A DNA stretch of 64,000 bases from NCBI GenBank assembly GCA_025964695.1, contig JAOPYK010000017.1, positions 17,176-81,175 of the forward strand, written 5' to 3'. The notes below the pieces were generated by a model. It was not told the DNA's origin and searched no databases. It saw nothing but the letters and a program-made list of their open reading frames with translations. Of this stretch, positions 42,609 through 51,571 are shown piece by piece. Position 1 is the stretch's first letter. Each line of letters starts with the position of its first letter. The position numbers were made by a program, and so were the translations under genes. This DNA is from Streptosporangiaceae bacterium (GTDB lineage Bacteria > Actinomycetota > Actinomycetes > Streptosporangiales > Streptosporangiaceae).

Positions 42609-44419
42609 ACCGGTGAGCGTGGTCCCTCATCGGCGGCGGGCTCGCGCCAGCGGCTGGTGATGGGCAGCCGGCGGTCGCGCCCGAAGTTCTTCTGCGTGAT
42701 CTTCGGACCGGGCGGGTACTGGCGGCGCTTGAATTCCGCGCGATCGACGAGGCGGATCACGCGTTCGACGAGAGCCGGGTCGTGGCCGGCGGCGATCAGG
42801 GCGTCGTGTCCCAGATCCCGCTCCACGTAGTCGTCGAGCAGCGCGTCCAGCACGGTGTAGTCCGGCAGCGAGTCGGTGTCGAGCTGGCCCGGGCGCAACT
42901 CCGCGGAGGGCGGCTTGTCGATGATGTTCTGCGGGATGGGCTGGGTGGCGAACCCGTGCAGGAAGGGGCCGTCCGCCCCGGCCTGGGTGTTGCGCCACCG
43001 GCACAGCGCCCACACCAGCGTCTTGGTCAGATCCTTGATCGGCGCGAAGCCGCCCGCGGAGTCGCCGTACAGCGTTGAGTAGCCGGTCGCGATCTCACTC
43101 TTGTTGCCCGTCGTCAGCACCAGATGACCATGCTGGTTCGACAGCCCCATCAGGATGTTGCCGCGCACCCGTGCCTGCAGGTTCTCGGCCGCCAGCCCGG
43201 ACAGCTCGAGCTCGGACTCGTAGGCCTCGACGATGCCGCCGATGGGCACCGTACGGCCGTGCAGGCCCTGCCGCTTGACCAGGTCCTCCGCGTCGGTGAC
43301 CGAGTGATCGCTGGAGTAGCGGCTCGGCATCAGCACCACGTGCACGTTGTCGGGTCCGATGGCGTCGGCGGCGATGGTGGCGACGAGCGCCGAGTCGACC
43401 CCGCCCGACAGCCCGAGGATCACCGAACGGAAGCCGTTCTTGCGGACGTAGTCGCGCACGCCGAGGACCAGCGCGGTGTAGACCTCGCCGTGGTCGTCCG
43501 GCGCGGGCGCGACCTCGGGCGGCGACGGCTCGTACGCCGGGAGCGGGTCCTCGGAGAGCACCCGCCGGTCCACGGTGACGGTGGTGCCGTCCTGGGCGTC
43601 CACCGGGAACTCACCGCCGCGCAGCGACGGATGGGCGGGCGGCAGGACCAGGTCGGTGACGAGCAGGTGCTCCTCGAACTGCGGCGACCGGGCGAGCAGG
43701 TCGCCGTCCTTGGTGACGACGAGCGAGTCGCCGTCGAAGACGAGTTCGTCCTGGCCGCCGACCATGTTGACGTAGGCCAGGGCGCAGCCCGCCTCCAGAG
43801 CCCGCCGGGCGCACAGCTCCAGCCGCACGTCGTCCTTGCTCCGCTCGTACGGCGAGCCGTTGATCACCAGCAGCAGCCCGGCGTGGGCCGACCGGGCGAC
43901 GCCCACCGGACCGCCGTCCTGCCACAGGTCCTCGCAGATCACCGTGGCGACGTCGACGCCGTGCAACCGGACGACCGGCAGCCGGTCGCCCCGCACGAAG
44001 TAGCGGAACTCATCGAAGACCCCATAGTTGGGCAGATGGTGCTTGGCCGAGCGCGTGACGACCTCGCCCTGGTACAGCCAGGCCAGGGCGTTGAGCGGCG
44101 CTCCGGCGGGCTGTCCCAGCCTGACCAGGCTGACCGTACGGCGATCCAGGTATCCGACCACCACGGGGAGATCGCCGAGCCCCTCGTCGCGCAGCCGGCG
44201 GGCGGTCGCTTCCAAGGTGCGCTGCGAGGCCTCGACGAACGACGAGCGCAGGGCGAGGTCCTCCACCGGATAACCGGTCAGCATCATCTCCGGGAAGGCC
44301 ACCAGATGCGCGCCGGCCTCGGCGGCCCGCCTGGTCCAGAAGACGATGAGATCGGCGTTCCCGCCTAGGTCGCCGACCGTCGGATTCACTTGTGCGAGTG
44401 CGATTCGGAGCTGTGCCAC
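42605..44419 (-). CDS. nadE: Glutamine-dependent NAD+ synthetase
   Basis: The 604-residue enzyme has a nitrilase-like glutaminase domain (Glu in VAFPEMMLTG; Lys in RSAKHHLPNYG; Cys in TVICEDLWQDGG, the three catalytic residues). A synthetase domain follows with the pyrophosphatase loop LGLSGGVDSALVATI and the NKSEIATGYSTLYGD and KDLTKTLVW segments. It amidates nicotinate adenine dinucleotide with ammonia channelled from glutamine. GTG 44419 is preceded directly by a TANNNT box, so the transcript is probably leaderless. The last 4 bases are shared with the convergent SpoIIE gene. Confidence 0.96.
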   Translation of the reverse strand: MAQLRIALAQVNPTVGDLGGNADLIVFWTRRAAEAGAHLVAFPEMMLTGYPVEDLALRSSFVEASQRTLEATARRLRDEGLGDLPVVVGYLDRRTVSLVRLGQPAGAPLNALAWLYQGEVVTRSAKHHLPNYGVFDEFRYFVRGDRLPVVRLHGVDVATVICEDLWQDGGPVGVARSAHAGLLLVINGSPYERSKDDVRLELCARRALEAGCALAYVNMVGGQDELVFDGDSLVVTKDGDLLARSPQFEEHLLVTDLVLPPAHPSLRGGEFPVDAQDGTTVTVDRRVLSEDPLPAYEPSPPEVAPAPDDHGEVYTALVLGVRDYVRKNGFRSVILGLSGGVDSALVATIAADAIGPDNVHVVLMPSRYSSDHSVTDAEDLVKRQGLHGRTVPIGGIVEAYESELELSGLAAENLQARVRGNILMGLSNQHGHLVLTTGNKSEIATGYSTLYGDSAGGFAPIKDLTKTLVWALCRWRNTQAGADGPFLHGFATQPIPQNIIDKPPSAELRPGQLDTDSLPDYTVLDALLDDYVERDLGHDALIAAGHDPALVERVIRLVDRAEFKRRQYPPGPKITQKNFGRDRRLPITSRWREPAADEGPRSPV

Positions 44420-44431
44420 GCCCCTAGCGTA
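44417..44431 (-). promoter_or_regulatory. Leaderless promoter of nadE
   Basis: On the minus strand TACGCT (44431-44426) is followed by exactly six bases, AGGGGC, and then GTG 44419. This is the TANNNT-N6-start pattern of leaderless actinobacterial transcripts. Confidence 0.5.
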
Positions 44432-44546
44432 GGCAATCGGAGACCGGTGCCCGTGTGCCGGTCCGCCAAGGGCCCGATCGCAGGCGTTAGGGATATGACG
44501 CCGTTCGCCTTGCTAGAGCCGGATATGTCCGGGAAGATCGCTGACC

Positions 44547-45203
44547 GTGTGGAAAATCCGGGTGACGCGTACCCTCACCGCCGGGCTGGCCGCCGGCGGT
44601 CTGCTGTTCTCCGCGACGGCCTGCGACGGCGGCAAGGACCCGAAGGGCTCCGGCGGCGCCGGTGGCGGGAAGGGCCTGGCGATCGGGAGGCTCTCGATCG
44701 CGGCCCCGACCGGCTGGCAGGTCAAGCGCACCGAATCCCCGGACAGCTTCCGGGTAGTGGTCACCGGCACCTGCCCGGACCCCCCGGGGCGGCAGAGCGC
44801 GTGCAAGGGGTTCCAACTGCTCGGCGCATCGCACGTGCTGCCGGACGAGAACGACGGCCTGCCGATCCAGCCGTACCGGCTGGACGAGCCGTACGCCGGG
44901 CAGTACGTCCAGGACGAGGGCTACGACTGTCCGGCCGATCCCCGGCTCCGGGGGGCCGACAAGAGCCTCGGCGCCCGCCTGGTCGGACAGGGAACGGCCG
45001 CGGTCGGCGCGCAGAAGGCGGAGTACCGGGAGTGGAGCATCCCCTGCTACACCCGCGGCCCGAACGTCGGCGAGCCGGACAAGAAGACCGGCGTCTCCTA
45101 CACCGAGCGGGACTGGTATCTGGCCGGGTCGCAGACCCTGATCGTCGACGAGTGGAACACGCCGAACCTGAAGGACCTGCTGGCCAAGGGCGCCTGGAGC
45201 TAG
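44547..45203 (+). CDS. Secreted lipoprotein, unknown function
   Basis: The 218-residue product starts at GTG 44547 with a lipoprotein signal (TLTAGLAAGGLLFSATACDG, lipobox SATAC). The mature part has four or five cysteines and a beta-rich look (GRLSIAAPTGWQVKRTES; FRVVVTGTCPDPPG; AQKAEYREWSIPCYTRGP). It ends WYLAGSQTLIVDEWNTPN, as in small actinobacterial lipoproteins of unknown role. The stop codon overlaps that of the convergent terpene synthase in the sequence CTAG. GGGCGCCTGGAG is repeated on both sides of the stop (45188-45199 and 45203-45214). Confidence 0.7.
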   Translation: MWKIRVTRTLTAGLAAGGLLFSATACDGGKDPKGSGGAGGGKGLAIGRLSIAAPTGWQVKRTESPDSFRVVVTGTCPDPPGRQSACKGFQLLGASHVLPDENDGLPIQPYRLDEPYAGQYVQDEGYDCPADPRLRGADKSLGARLVGQGTAAVGAQKAEYREWSIPCYTRGPNVGEPDKKTGVSYTERDWYLAGSQTLIVDEWNTPNLKDLLAKGAWS

Positions 45204-46267
45204 GGCGCCTGGAGTCGCCGGCCATCACTGACGTCCGGGAGCGCCGGCAGCGCCGCGCCGGGCGCCGGGCTGGACTGGCGCGGGACGAACTCGTCGTGGG
45301 CGTGGTAGCGGCCCGACTCCAGCAGCCACTCCAGGTGGGCGCGCGGGGCGGCCAGGAACACCTCGGTGATCTCACCGGTCTGCCGCGCGGACGCCGGGTC
45401 GAGCCCGAGCCGGGCGAAGGTCGCCGGTAGCTGACGGGCTGCGGCCTGCACTTCGGAGGCCCGCTCGACGATGCGGTCGACGACCCAGGTGCCGGTCTGC
45501 TCCGGGGTCAGGTCGAAGGCGTGCGCGAAGACGGCCACGTAGTTGTGCGTCCCTCCGCACGACTCCTCCCGGGTGTAGGAGGCGACGTCGTTGCACCAAG
45601 CGATCAGATCGGTGGTGCCCTGGAGCAGGTTCTGCCACGCGGGGGAGAGGATGACGCCCGCGGCCAGTTCGACGCCGAGAACGGCTTCGACGAGATCGAA
45701 CATGAACGTGCCACTGGTCCGGCGGCGCAGCGCCGGGTACCGGTCGGGGGACGGGATCTGACCGGTGCGGCGGTTCACCGCCTCCTCACCGCACGCGCTG
45801 CGGTGCTCCTCCAGGTGACTCAGGAAACGGCCGCGCCACGACCGGCTGGTCACGGGTGAGGTCGCCTGCCACAGCTCGGTGAGGGCGATCTCCAGCGGGC
45901 CTGAGCCCGGCCGGGCATGGCCGCGTCGCAGCGACATGAACAGGTGGGAGTACAGCGTGTCCACCGCGGTGGCGGATCCGCCCAGCGGGCTCTCGTCCCG
46001 CGCGTCGTCGAAGGCGAACAACCAGATCAGCCACTGGGTGAACAGCGTCACCCGGGCCTCGTCGGCGTCGGGGAACATGCGGGCCGCCATCCGCCCGAAC
46101 CGGGACCGGCCGAGGGGAGAGCCGTCCGGGTCGCCGGTGACCAGCCCGCGCCGCCGCGCCCAGCCGTCGGCGTTCTCGGTGATGGACCAGACGGCGGGAT
46201 GGAGCCGGCAGGGCTGGGCGAAGGACGCGGCTCGGTCCGTGAGCGGGAGAAGGAGCGTGGCATCCAC
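45200..46267 (-). CDS. Terpene synthase (class I terpene cyclase)
   Basis: The 355-residue alpha-helical enzyme has both metal-binding motifs of bacterial class I terpene cyclases. The acid-rich FAFDDARDE is at residues ~89-97, and the NSE triad lies in WCNDVASYTREE (N, S and E spaced NDxxSxxxE) at residues ~223-234. A late Arg-Tyr pair (SGRYH) resembles the RY sensor. It should cyclise a C10-C20 prenyl diphosphate, most likely farnesyl diphosphate. GGAGGAG stands before ATG 46267. No prenyltransferase, P450 or other tailoring gene is near, so it is an orphan. Confidence 0.88.
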   Translation of the reverse strand: MDATLLLPLTDRAASFAQPCRLHPAVWSITENADGWARRRGLVTGDPDGSPLGRSRFGRMAARMFPDADEARVTLFTQWLIWLFAFDDARDESPLGGSATAVDTLYSHLFMSLRRGHARPGSGPLEIALTELWQATSPVTSRSWRGRFLSHLEEHRSACGEEAVNRRTGQIPSPDRYPALRRRTSGTFMFDLVEAVLGVELAAGVILSPAWQNLLQGTTDLIAWCNDVASYTREESCGGTHNYVAVFAHAFDLTPEQTGTWVVDRIVERASEVQAAARQLPATFARLGLDPASARQTGEITEVFLAAPRAHLEWLLESGRYHAHDEFVPRQSSPAPGAALPALPDVSDGRRLQAP

Positions 46268-46446
46268 TCCTCCACGCTAACGATCCGTGCCGTGACGGGC
46301 CGTGATCGCCGCGCCAAGGACGGACCATGATCTTCAGCGCTCCCGGCGGATGATCGGTCAGGCGCTGCGGCGGCATACGGCCGAGGCTAGGAGGAGCCGG
46401 CCGCCGGCCGCGGCGGCGCACGGGCCCGCGCACGTCAGCCAGAGGG

Positions 46447-46660
46447 CTGGGCCGCAAGCGGGCCGCGCTGCTCGTCGCGCTGGGCTCGCCCGCCGCCACC
46501 ACCGGGCTGGCCCGCCGGCTGGAGGTCACCCCCGGGTGCCGTCAGCCGGCATCTGAGCGCGCTGCGCGCCTGCGGGCTGGTCGTGGGCCACCGGGTCGGC
46601 CGCCGGGTGCTCTACGTCCGTACCGCCTCCGGTGACGCCCTCACCGCGGGGGCCGGATGA
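46447..46660 (+). pseudogene. Frameshifted ArsR-type regulator, C-terminal part
   Basis: One frame gives LGRKRAALLVALGSPAATTG then LARRLEVTP. After one extra base near 46533-46540 a second frame continues GAVSRHLSALRACGLVVGHR and VGRRVLYVRTASG to TGA 46658-46660. Together they form the winged-helix of an ArsR-family repressor (recognition helix SRHLSALRACGL and wing). The N-terminal half is not recognisable and the frame is broken, so the gene is dead. The stretch 46268-46446 upstream holds nothing else I can identify. Confidence 0.65.
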
Positions 46661-46817
46661 GGTGTTTCCGGAGTCTCGGGATCGCCGGGTTGCTCTCCCG
46701 GTGGTAAGGCGCGAGGATCGTGGTCACTACTGTGCCGGTAGCCTGTTAGATGCGCGGTTCGGACCTGTTTCCAGGTTGAACGTCGCTTTCACGGGCATCG
46801 GACGCACGGATGCGTCT

Positions 46818-46833
46818 GTAACGTTGTGGAAAC
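46818..46833 (+). promoter_or_regulatory. GlnR-type box before glnA2
   Basis: GTAAC (46818-46822), six bases, then GAAAC (46829-46833) matches the actinobacterial GlnR half-site pair GTnAC-N6-GAAAC perfectly. It lies 75 bases before the GTG of glnA2. A second half-site pair at the expected spacing is not present. GlnR control of this gene is inferred from the match. Confidence 0.6.
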
Positions 46834-46908
46834 AGGACCAAGGCAGACTGGCAGTAATCCAGGCGTGTCTACCACCGGCGGAAACGTCGATCGAGCATCG
46901 AGGGGGAT

Positions 46909-48276
46909 GTGGCTTTGGACCGTCAGCAGGAGTTCGTGCTCCGGACGCTGGAGGAGCGGGACATTCGCTTCATCCGGTTGTGGTTCACCGACGTGCTCGG
47001 CTTCCTGAAGTCGGTGGCGGTCGCCCCGGCCGAGCTTGAGGGGGCCTTCGCCGAGGGCATCGGCTTCGACGGCTCGGCGATCCAGGGCTTCGCCCGCGTC
47101 TACGAGGCGGACATGCTCGCCAAGCCGGACCCGGCGACGTTCCAGGTGCTGCCGTGGCGCGCGGAGTCGCCCGGGGTGGCCCGGATGTTCTGCGACATCC
47201 TCATGCCGGACGGGACCCCGAGCTTCGCCGACCCCCGGTATGTGCTCAAGCGCGCGCTGGGCAAGGCCGCCGACCTGGGTTTCACCTTCTACACCCACCC
47301 CGAGGTGGAGTTCTTCCTGCTGAAGGAGCGCCCGGAGGACGGCAGGGAGCCGATCCCGGTCGACCAGGGTGGTTACTTCGATCACACTCCACACAGCACC
47401 GCGCACGACTTCCGGCGTAACGCGATCACGATGCTGGAGTCGATGGGCATCTCGGTGGAGTACAGCCACCACGAAGGCGCGCCGGGCCAGCAGGAGATCG
47501 ACCTGCGCTATGCCGACGCCCTCACCACCGCCGACAACATCATGACCTTCCGCCTGGTCATGAAGGAAGTGGCGCTCGAGCAGGGCGTCTTCGCCTCGTT
47601 CATGCCCAAGCCGTTCACCGACTTCCCGGGCTCCGGCATGCACACGCACATGTCGCTGTTCGAGGGCGACCGCAACGCCTTCTACGAGCCGGGCGCCGAA
47701 TTCCAGCTGTCCAAGGTCGGCCGTGCCTTCATCGCCGGGCTGCTCAGGCACTCGGCGGAGATCACCGCGGTCTGCAACCAGTGGGTCAACTCCTACAAGC
47801 GGCTCTGGGGCGGGGTCGGTGCCTCGGCGGGCGCCGGGGGAGAGGCCCCGTCCTACATCTGCTGGGGCCACAACAACCGTTCGGCGCTCATCCGGGTCCC
47901 GATGTACAAGCCGCAGAAGGGCCACGCGACCCGCGTGGAGTTCCGCTCGGTGGACACCGCCTGCAACCCCTATCTGGCGTTCGCCGCGATCCTCGGAGCC
48001 GGCCTCAAGGGCATCGAAGAGGGGTATGAACTGCCCCCGGGCGCCGAGGACGACGTGTGGGCGCTCAGCCCCGCCGAGCGCGGGGTGCTCGGCATCGAGC
48101 CGCTGCCGCAGAGCCTCGATGACGCCATCCAGGTCATGGAGCGCAGTGAGCTGATGGCCGAGGTGCTCGGTGAGCACGTCTTCGACTTCTTCCTGCGCAA
48201 CAAGCGGGCCGAGTGGGAGGACTACCGCCGGCAGGTGACGGAGTACGAGCGCAAGCGCCTCATCGCCGTGCTCTGA
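46909..48276 (+). CDS. glnA2: Glutamine synthetase type I, non-adenylylated class (GlnA2-like)
   Basis: The 455-residue enzyme has the complete glutamine synthetase fold: EGIGFDGSAIQGFARV, EVEFFLL metal ligands, GSGMHTHMSLF, WVNSYKRL and NNRSALIRVP. The region that carries the adenylylated Tyr in class I-beta enzymes reads DDVWALSPAE here, with Trp384 in its place, so GlnE cannot modify it. It corresponds to the GSI-alpha/GlnA2 type of mycobacteria and streptomycetes, some members of which act on polyamines rather than ammonia. GTG 46909 follows GAGGGGGAT. It is 195 bases before glnE. Confidence 0.93.
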   Translation: MALDRQQEFVLRTLEERDIRFIRLWFTDVLGFLKSVAVAPAELEGAFAEGIGFDGSAIQGFARVYEADMLAKPDPATFQVLPWRAESPGVARMFCDILMPDGTPSFADPRYVLKRALGKAADLGFTFYTHPEVEFFLLKERPEDGREPIPVDQGGYFDHTPHSTAHDFRRNAITMLESMGISVEYSHHEGAPGQQEIDLRYADALTTADNIMTFRLVMKEVALEQGVFASFMPKPFTDFPGSGMHTHMSLFEGDRNAFYEPGAEFQLSKVGRAFIAGLLRHSAEITAVCNQWVNSYKRLWGGVGASAGAGGEAPSYICWGHNNRSALIRVPMYKPQKGHATRVEFRSVDTACNPYLAFAAILGAGLKGIEEGYELPPGAEDDVWALSPAERGVLGIEPLPQSLDDAIQVMERSELMAEVLGEHVFDFFLRNKRAEWEDYRRQVTEYERKRLIAVL

Positions 48277-48459
48277 GCCTTCTCACGGTCAGGCACCGCC
48301 GGATCCGTCATCTTCCACACCGTGGAGGATCATTCGGATTCGGATATTACCGGCGTTCTTGATCGCGAAACTCCGGGCTCGTTGGAACGATCCTGGGTTT
48401 TCCTTGCCAGGGAGACCTTTGTTGGGATCGGTTTGCCTTCCGAGGCCGTGTTGTCCGGT

Positions 48460-48474
48460 TACGGTGGGGCCGTG
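48460..48474 (+). promoter_or_regulatory. Leaderless promoter of glnE
   Basis: TACGGT at 48460-48465 is followed by GGGGCC (six bases) and GTG 48472. The TANNNT-N6-start pattern marks a leaderless mRNA and decides the glnE start against the longer frame from 48322. Confidence 0.5.
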
Positions 48475-51400
48475 AGCGCGCCCTGGAGTCCCCATCGCCG
48501 TCCTTCCCTCACCGGTCGCCTGGCCCGGCTGGGCTTCACCGACGCCACCAGAGCCGAGCGATTGCTGGCCGATTCCGAAGCCGACATCGGGGACACCCTG
48601 ATCGACGCCCTGGGCGCCACCGCCGACCCGGATCTCGCGCTCAGCGGACTCGTCGCCCTGCTGGAGCGGCTGCAGGACCCCACCGACCTGCTCAACGCAC
48701 TCGACGACGACGCCGGCACCCAGGAGCGGCTGCTGACCGTGCTCGGGGTGAGCGCCGCGCTCGGTGACCATCTGGCCAGGCATCCCGGGCACTGGAAAGT
48801 GCTGCACGGGGCGGCTGGGGTGGTACCCCCCGGCGTGGGCGCGCTCCGCGCCGGGCTGCTCGAGGCGGTGGGCGCCGACCCCGACGACCCCGTGCCCCAC
48901 GCCGGACTCACCGGGCTCGACGCCCACGTCGCGCTGAGGGTCGAGTACCGCCGCCGGCTGCTGCATCTGGCCGGCCGGGATCTGACCGGGGTGGCCGGGA
49001 TCGGAGAGGTGGCGGCCGAGCTCGCAGACCTGGCCGCGGCGGCGCTCGAGACGGGGCTGGCCATCTCCCGGGCGGAAACGCCGGAGGCCGACGCCTGCCG
49101 GCTCGCGATCATCGGGATGGGCAAATGCGGCGGCAGTGAGCTCAACTACGTCAGCGACGTCGACGTCATCTTCGTGGCCGAGCCAGAGCGGGGCCACCCG
49201 GAGGACGTCGCCCTCCGGGCGGCGGCCCGGCTGGCGTCCGGAGTGATGCGGGCCTGCTCGGCCAGCACCCACGAGGGCTCCCTGTGGGAGGTGGACGCCG
49301 CGCTACGGCCCGAGGGCAAGTCGGGGCCGCTGGTACGCACCCTCGCCAGTCACCGCGCCTACTACGAGCGCTGGGCCAAGACCTGGGAGTTCCAGGCGCT
49401 GCTCAAGGCCCGGCCGGTCGCGGGCGACCCGGAGCTCGGCCAGGCGTACCTGGACGCGCTCATGCCGATGGTCTGGAAGGCCGCCGCCGGGGAGGGCTTC
49501 GTCGCCGATGTCCAGGCGATGCGCCGCCGGGTGGAAGCGCACATCGACCCCGATCAGGCCGAGCGGCAGCTCAAGCTGGGGCCGGGCGGGCTGCGCGACG
49601 TCGAGTTCGCCGTACAACTGCTCCAGCTCGTGCACGGCCGGGCCGACGAGAGCATCCGCAGCTCGACGACCATGGAAGCCCTCACAGCACTCTCTCAGGG
49701 AGGCTACGTCGGGCGGGACGACGCGGCCGCGCTGGCCTCTGCCTACCGGTTCCTGCGCCGCGTCGAGCACCTCGTCCAGCTGTACCGGCTGCGCCGTACC
49801 CATCTGATCCCCGACGACGAGGCGGGACTGCGCAGGCTCGGCCGTGCCCTCGGGCTCCGGACCGACCCGGTGGGGGAGTTCACCGCACTGTGGCGCCGGC
49901 ACGCCCGCGGGGTGCGCCGGATCCACGAGAAGCTGTTCTACCGGCCGCTGCTGCTCGCCGTGGCCCGGCTACCCGGAGAGGAGACCCGGCTCACGCCGGA
50001 GGCCGCCAGGGCCCGGCTCACCGCGCTCGGCTTCAACGACCCCGCCGGGGCGCTCCGGCACATCGAGGCGCTGACCAGCGGCGTCACCCGGCGGGCCGCG
50101 ATCCAGCGGACCCTGCTGCCGGTCATGCTCGGCTGGTTCGCCGACGCCCCCGACCCCGATGCCGGGCTGCTCGGCTTCCGCCAGGTCAGCGACGCACTCG
50201 GCACCACCCCGTGGTACCTGCGGCTGCTCCGCGACGAGGTCACGGTCGCCGAGCGGATGGCCCGGCTGCTGGCCTCCAGCCGCTACCTCACCGACCTGCT
50301 GCTGCGTGCCCCGGAGGCCGTGGCCATGCTCGGCAGCGCCGCGGAGCTGACCCCCCGGCCGTACGACGCGCTGATGGCCGAGGCGCGCGCCGCGGTTCAG
50401 CGCCGGGCCGACGGCCAGGGCGACGAACGGCCCGACAAGTCCGCGGTCGAATCGGCCGAGGACGCGGTCGTGGCCGTGCGCGGCCTGCGCCGCCGGGAGC
50501 TGTTCCGCATCGGCGTCGCCGATCTGCTCGGCCTCGCCGACGTCCGCACGATCGGGGAGGCGCTGACCGATATCACGGCGGTGACCCTCGAGGCCGCCTT
50601 GCAGACCGCCATCAACAAGATCGAGATGGAGCGGCGCGGTCCGCTGGGCACCCGGATGGGGATCGTCGCCATGGGCCGGTTCGGTGGTCATGAACTGGGC
50701 TACGGCAGCGACGCCGACGTCATGTTCGTGCACGACCCGTTGCCCGGCTTCGACGAGCACGAGGCCGGCGCGGCCGCGCACTCGGTCGCGGAGGAGCTGC
50801 GGCGGCTGCTCGCGCTCCCCGCCCCGGACCCCGCGCTGGTCATCGACCCCAACCTGCGGCCCGAGGGCAGGTCGGGACCGCTGGTGCGGACCCTGGCCTC
50901 CTACGCCGCCTACTACAAGCGGTGGTCGGCCCCGTGGGAGAGCCAGGCCCTGCTGCGCGCCGACCCGCTCATCGGTGACCCGGAGCTGCGCGAGCGGTTC
51001 CGCGCCATCGTCGACCCGGTGCGGTGGCCCGAGGACGGCATCGACGAGAAGACGCTCCTGGCCATCCGCCGGCTGAAGGCCCGCATGGAGGCCGAGCGGC
51101 TGCCCAGAGGCGTCGACCGGAGGGTGCATCTCAAGCTCGGGCCGGGCGGCCTGTCCGACGTCGAATGGGTCGTCCAGCTGCTGCAGCTGCAGCACGCCCA
51201 CGAGGTGCCCGGTCTGCGTACGACCCGTACTCTCGCCGCGCTCGAGGCCGCCGTCGAGGCGGGCCTGCTCACGGCCGCCGACGAGGCGGCCCTCAGGGAC
51301 GCCTGGCAGCTGGCCACCCGCATCCGCGGGGTCCTCATGCTGGTGCGCGGCCGGGCGTCCGATCTGCTACCCACCGACCATCTGCGGGAACGCACCGCAG

Positions 51401-51513
51401 TGACCCGGGTGCTCGGCTACGCCGGGTCGGGGGACCTGCTCGAGGACTGGCGCCGTCACGCCCGCCGCGCCCGGGCCGTCGCCGAGCGCGTCTTCTACGG
51501 GATCACTCCCTAG
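48472..51513 (+). CDS. glnE: Bifunctional glutamine synthetase adenylyltransferase/deadenylase
   Basis: The 1013-residue protein has two homologous nucleotidyltransferase halves. The N-terminal half has GMGKCGGSELNYVSDVDVIF and the deadenylase-type YERWAKTWEFQALLKARPVA. The C-terminal adenylylation half has AMGRFGGHELGYGSDADVMF and YKRWSAPWESQALLRADPLI. Each half is followed by a GlnD_UR_UTase-like helical part with LKLGPGGLRDVEFAVQLLQL or its second copy. It switches the nearby class I-beta enzyme (glnA, Tyr402) off and on. GTG 48472, with a leaderless promoter, gives MSAPWSPHRRPSLTGRLARL; the frame is open upstream to 48322. Confidence 0.95.
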   Translation: MSAPWSPHRRPSLTGRLARLGFTDATRAERLLADSEADIGDTLIDALGATADPDLALSGLVALLERLQDPTDLLNALDDDAGTQERLLTVLGVSAALGDHLARHPGHWKVLHGAAGVVPPGVGALRAGLLEAVGADPDDPVPHAGLTGLDAHVALRVEYRRRLLHLAGRDLTGVAGIGEVAAELADLAAAALETGLAISRAETPEADACRLAIIGMGKCGGSELNYVSDVDVIFVAEPERGHPEDVALRAAARLASGVMRACSASTHEGSLWEVDAALRPEGKSGPLVRTLASHRAYYERWAKTWEFQALLKARPVAGDPELGQAYLDALMPMVWKAAAGEGFVADVQAMRRRVEAHIDPDQAERQLKLGPGGLRDVEFAVQLLQLVHGRADESIRSSTTMEALTALSQGGYVGRDDAAALASAYRFLRRVEHLVQLYRLRRTHLIPDDEAGLRRLGRALGLRTDPVGEFTALWRRHARGVRRIHEKLFYRPLLLAVARLPGEETRLTPEAARARLTALGFNDPAGALRHIEALTSGVTRRAAIQRTLLPVMLGWFADAPDPDAGLLGFRQVSDALGTTPWYLRLLRDEVTVAERMARLLASSRYLTDLLLRAPEAVAMLGSAAELTPRPYDALMAEARAAVQRRADGQGDERPDKSAVESAEDAVVAVRGLRRRELFRIGVADLLGLADVRTIGEALTDITAVTLEAALQTAINKIEMERRGPLGTRMGIVAMGRFGGHELGYGSDADVMFVHDPLPGFDEHEAGAAAHSVAEELRRLLALPAPDPALVIDPNLRPEGRSGPLVRTLASYAAYYKRWSAPWESQALLRADPLIGDPELRERFRAIVDPVRWPEDGIDEKTLLAIRRLKARMEAERLPRGVDRRVHLKLGPGGLSDVEWVVQLLQLQHAHEVPGLRTTRTLAALEAAVEAGLLTAADEAALRDAWQLATRIRGVLMLVRGRASDLLPTDHLRERTAVTRVLGYAGSGDLLEDWRRHARRARAVAERVFYGITP

Positions 51514-51571
51514 GACCGGCGGCGCGGCAGCGGGTCTTCCACGGCAAGCCGGCTGCTCGGGCCGGCCGGGT

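Noticed and set aside
46780..46800. Second GlnR half-site pair upstream of the glnA2 box (GAAAC on the minus strand)
   Set aside because: The matching GTnAC half-site at six-base spacing is absent.
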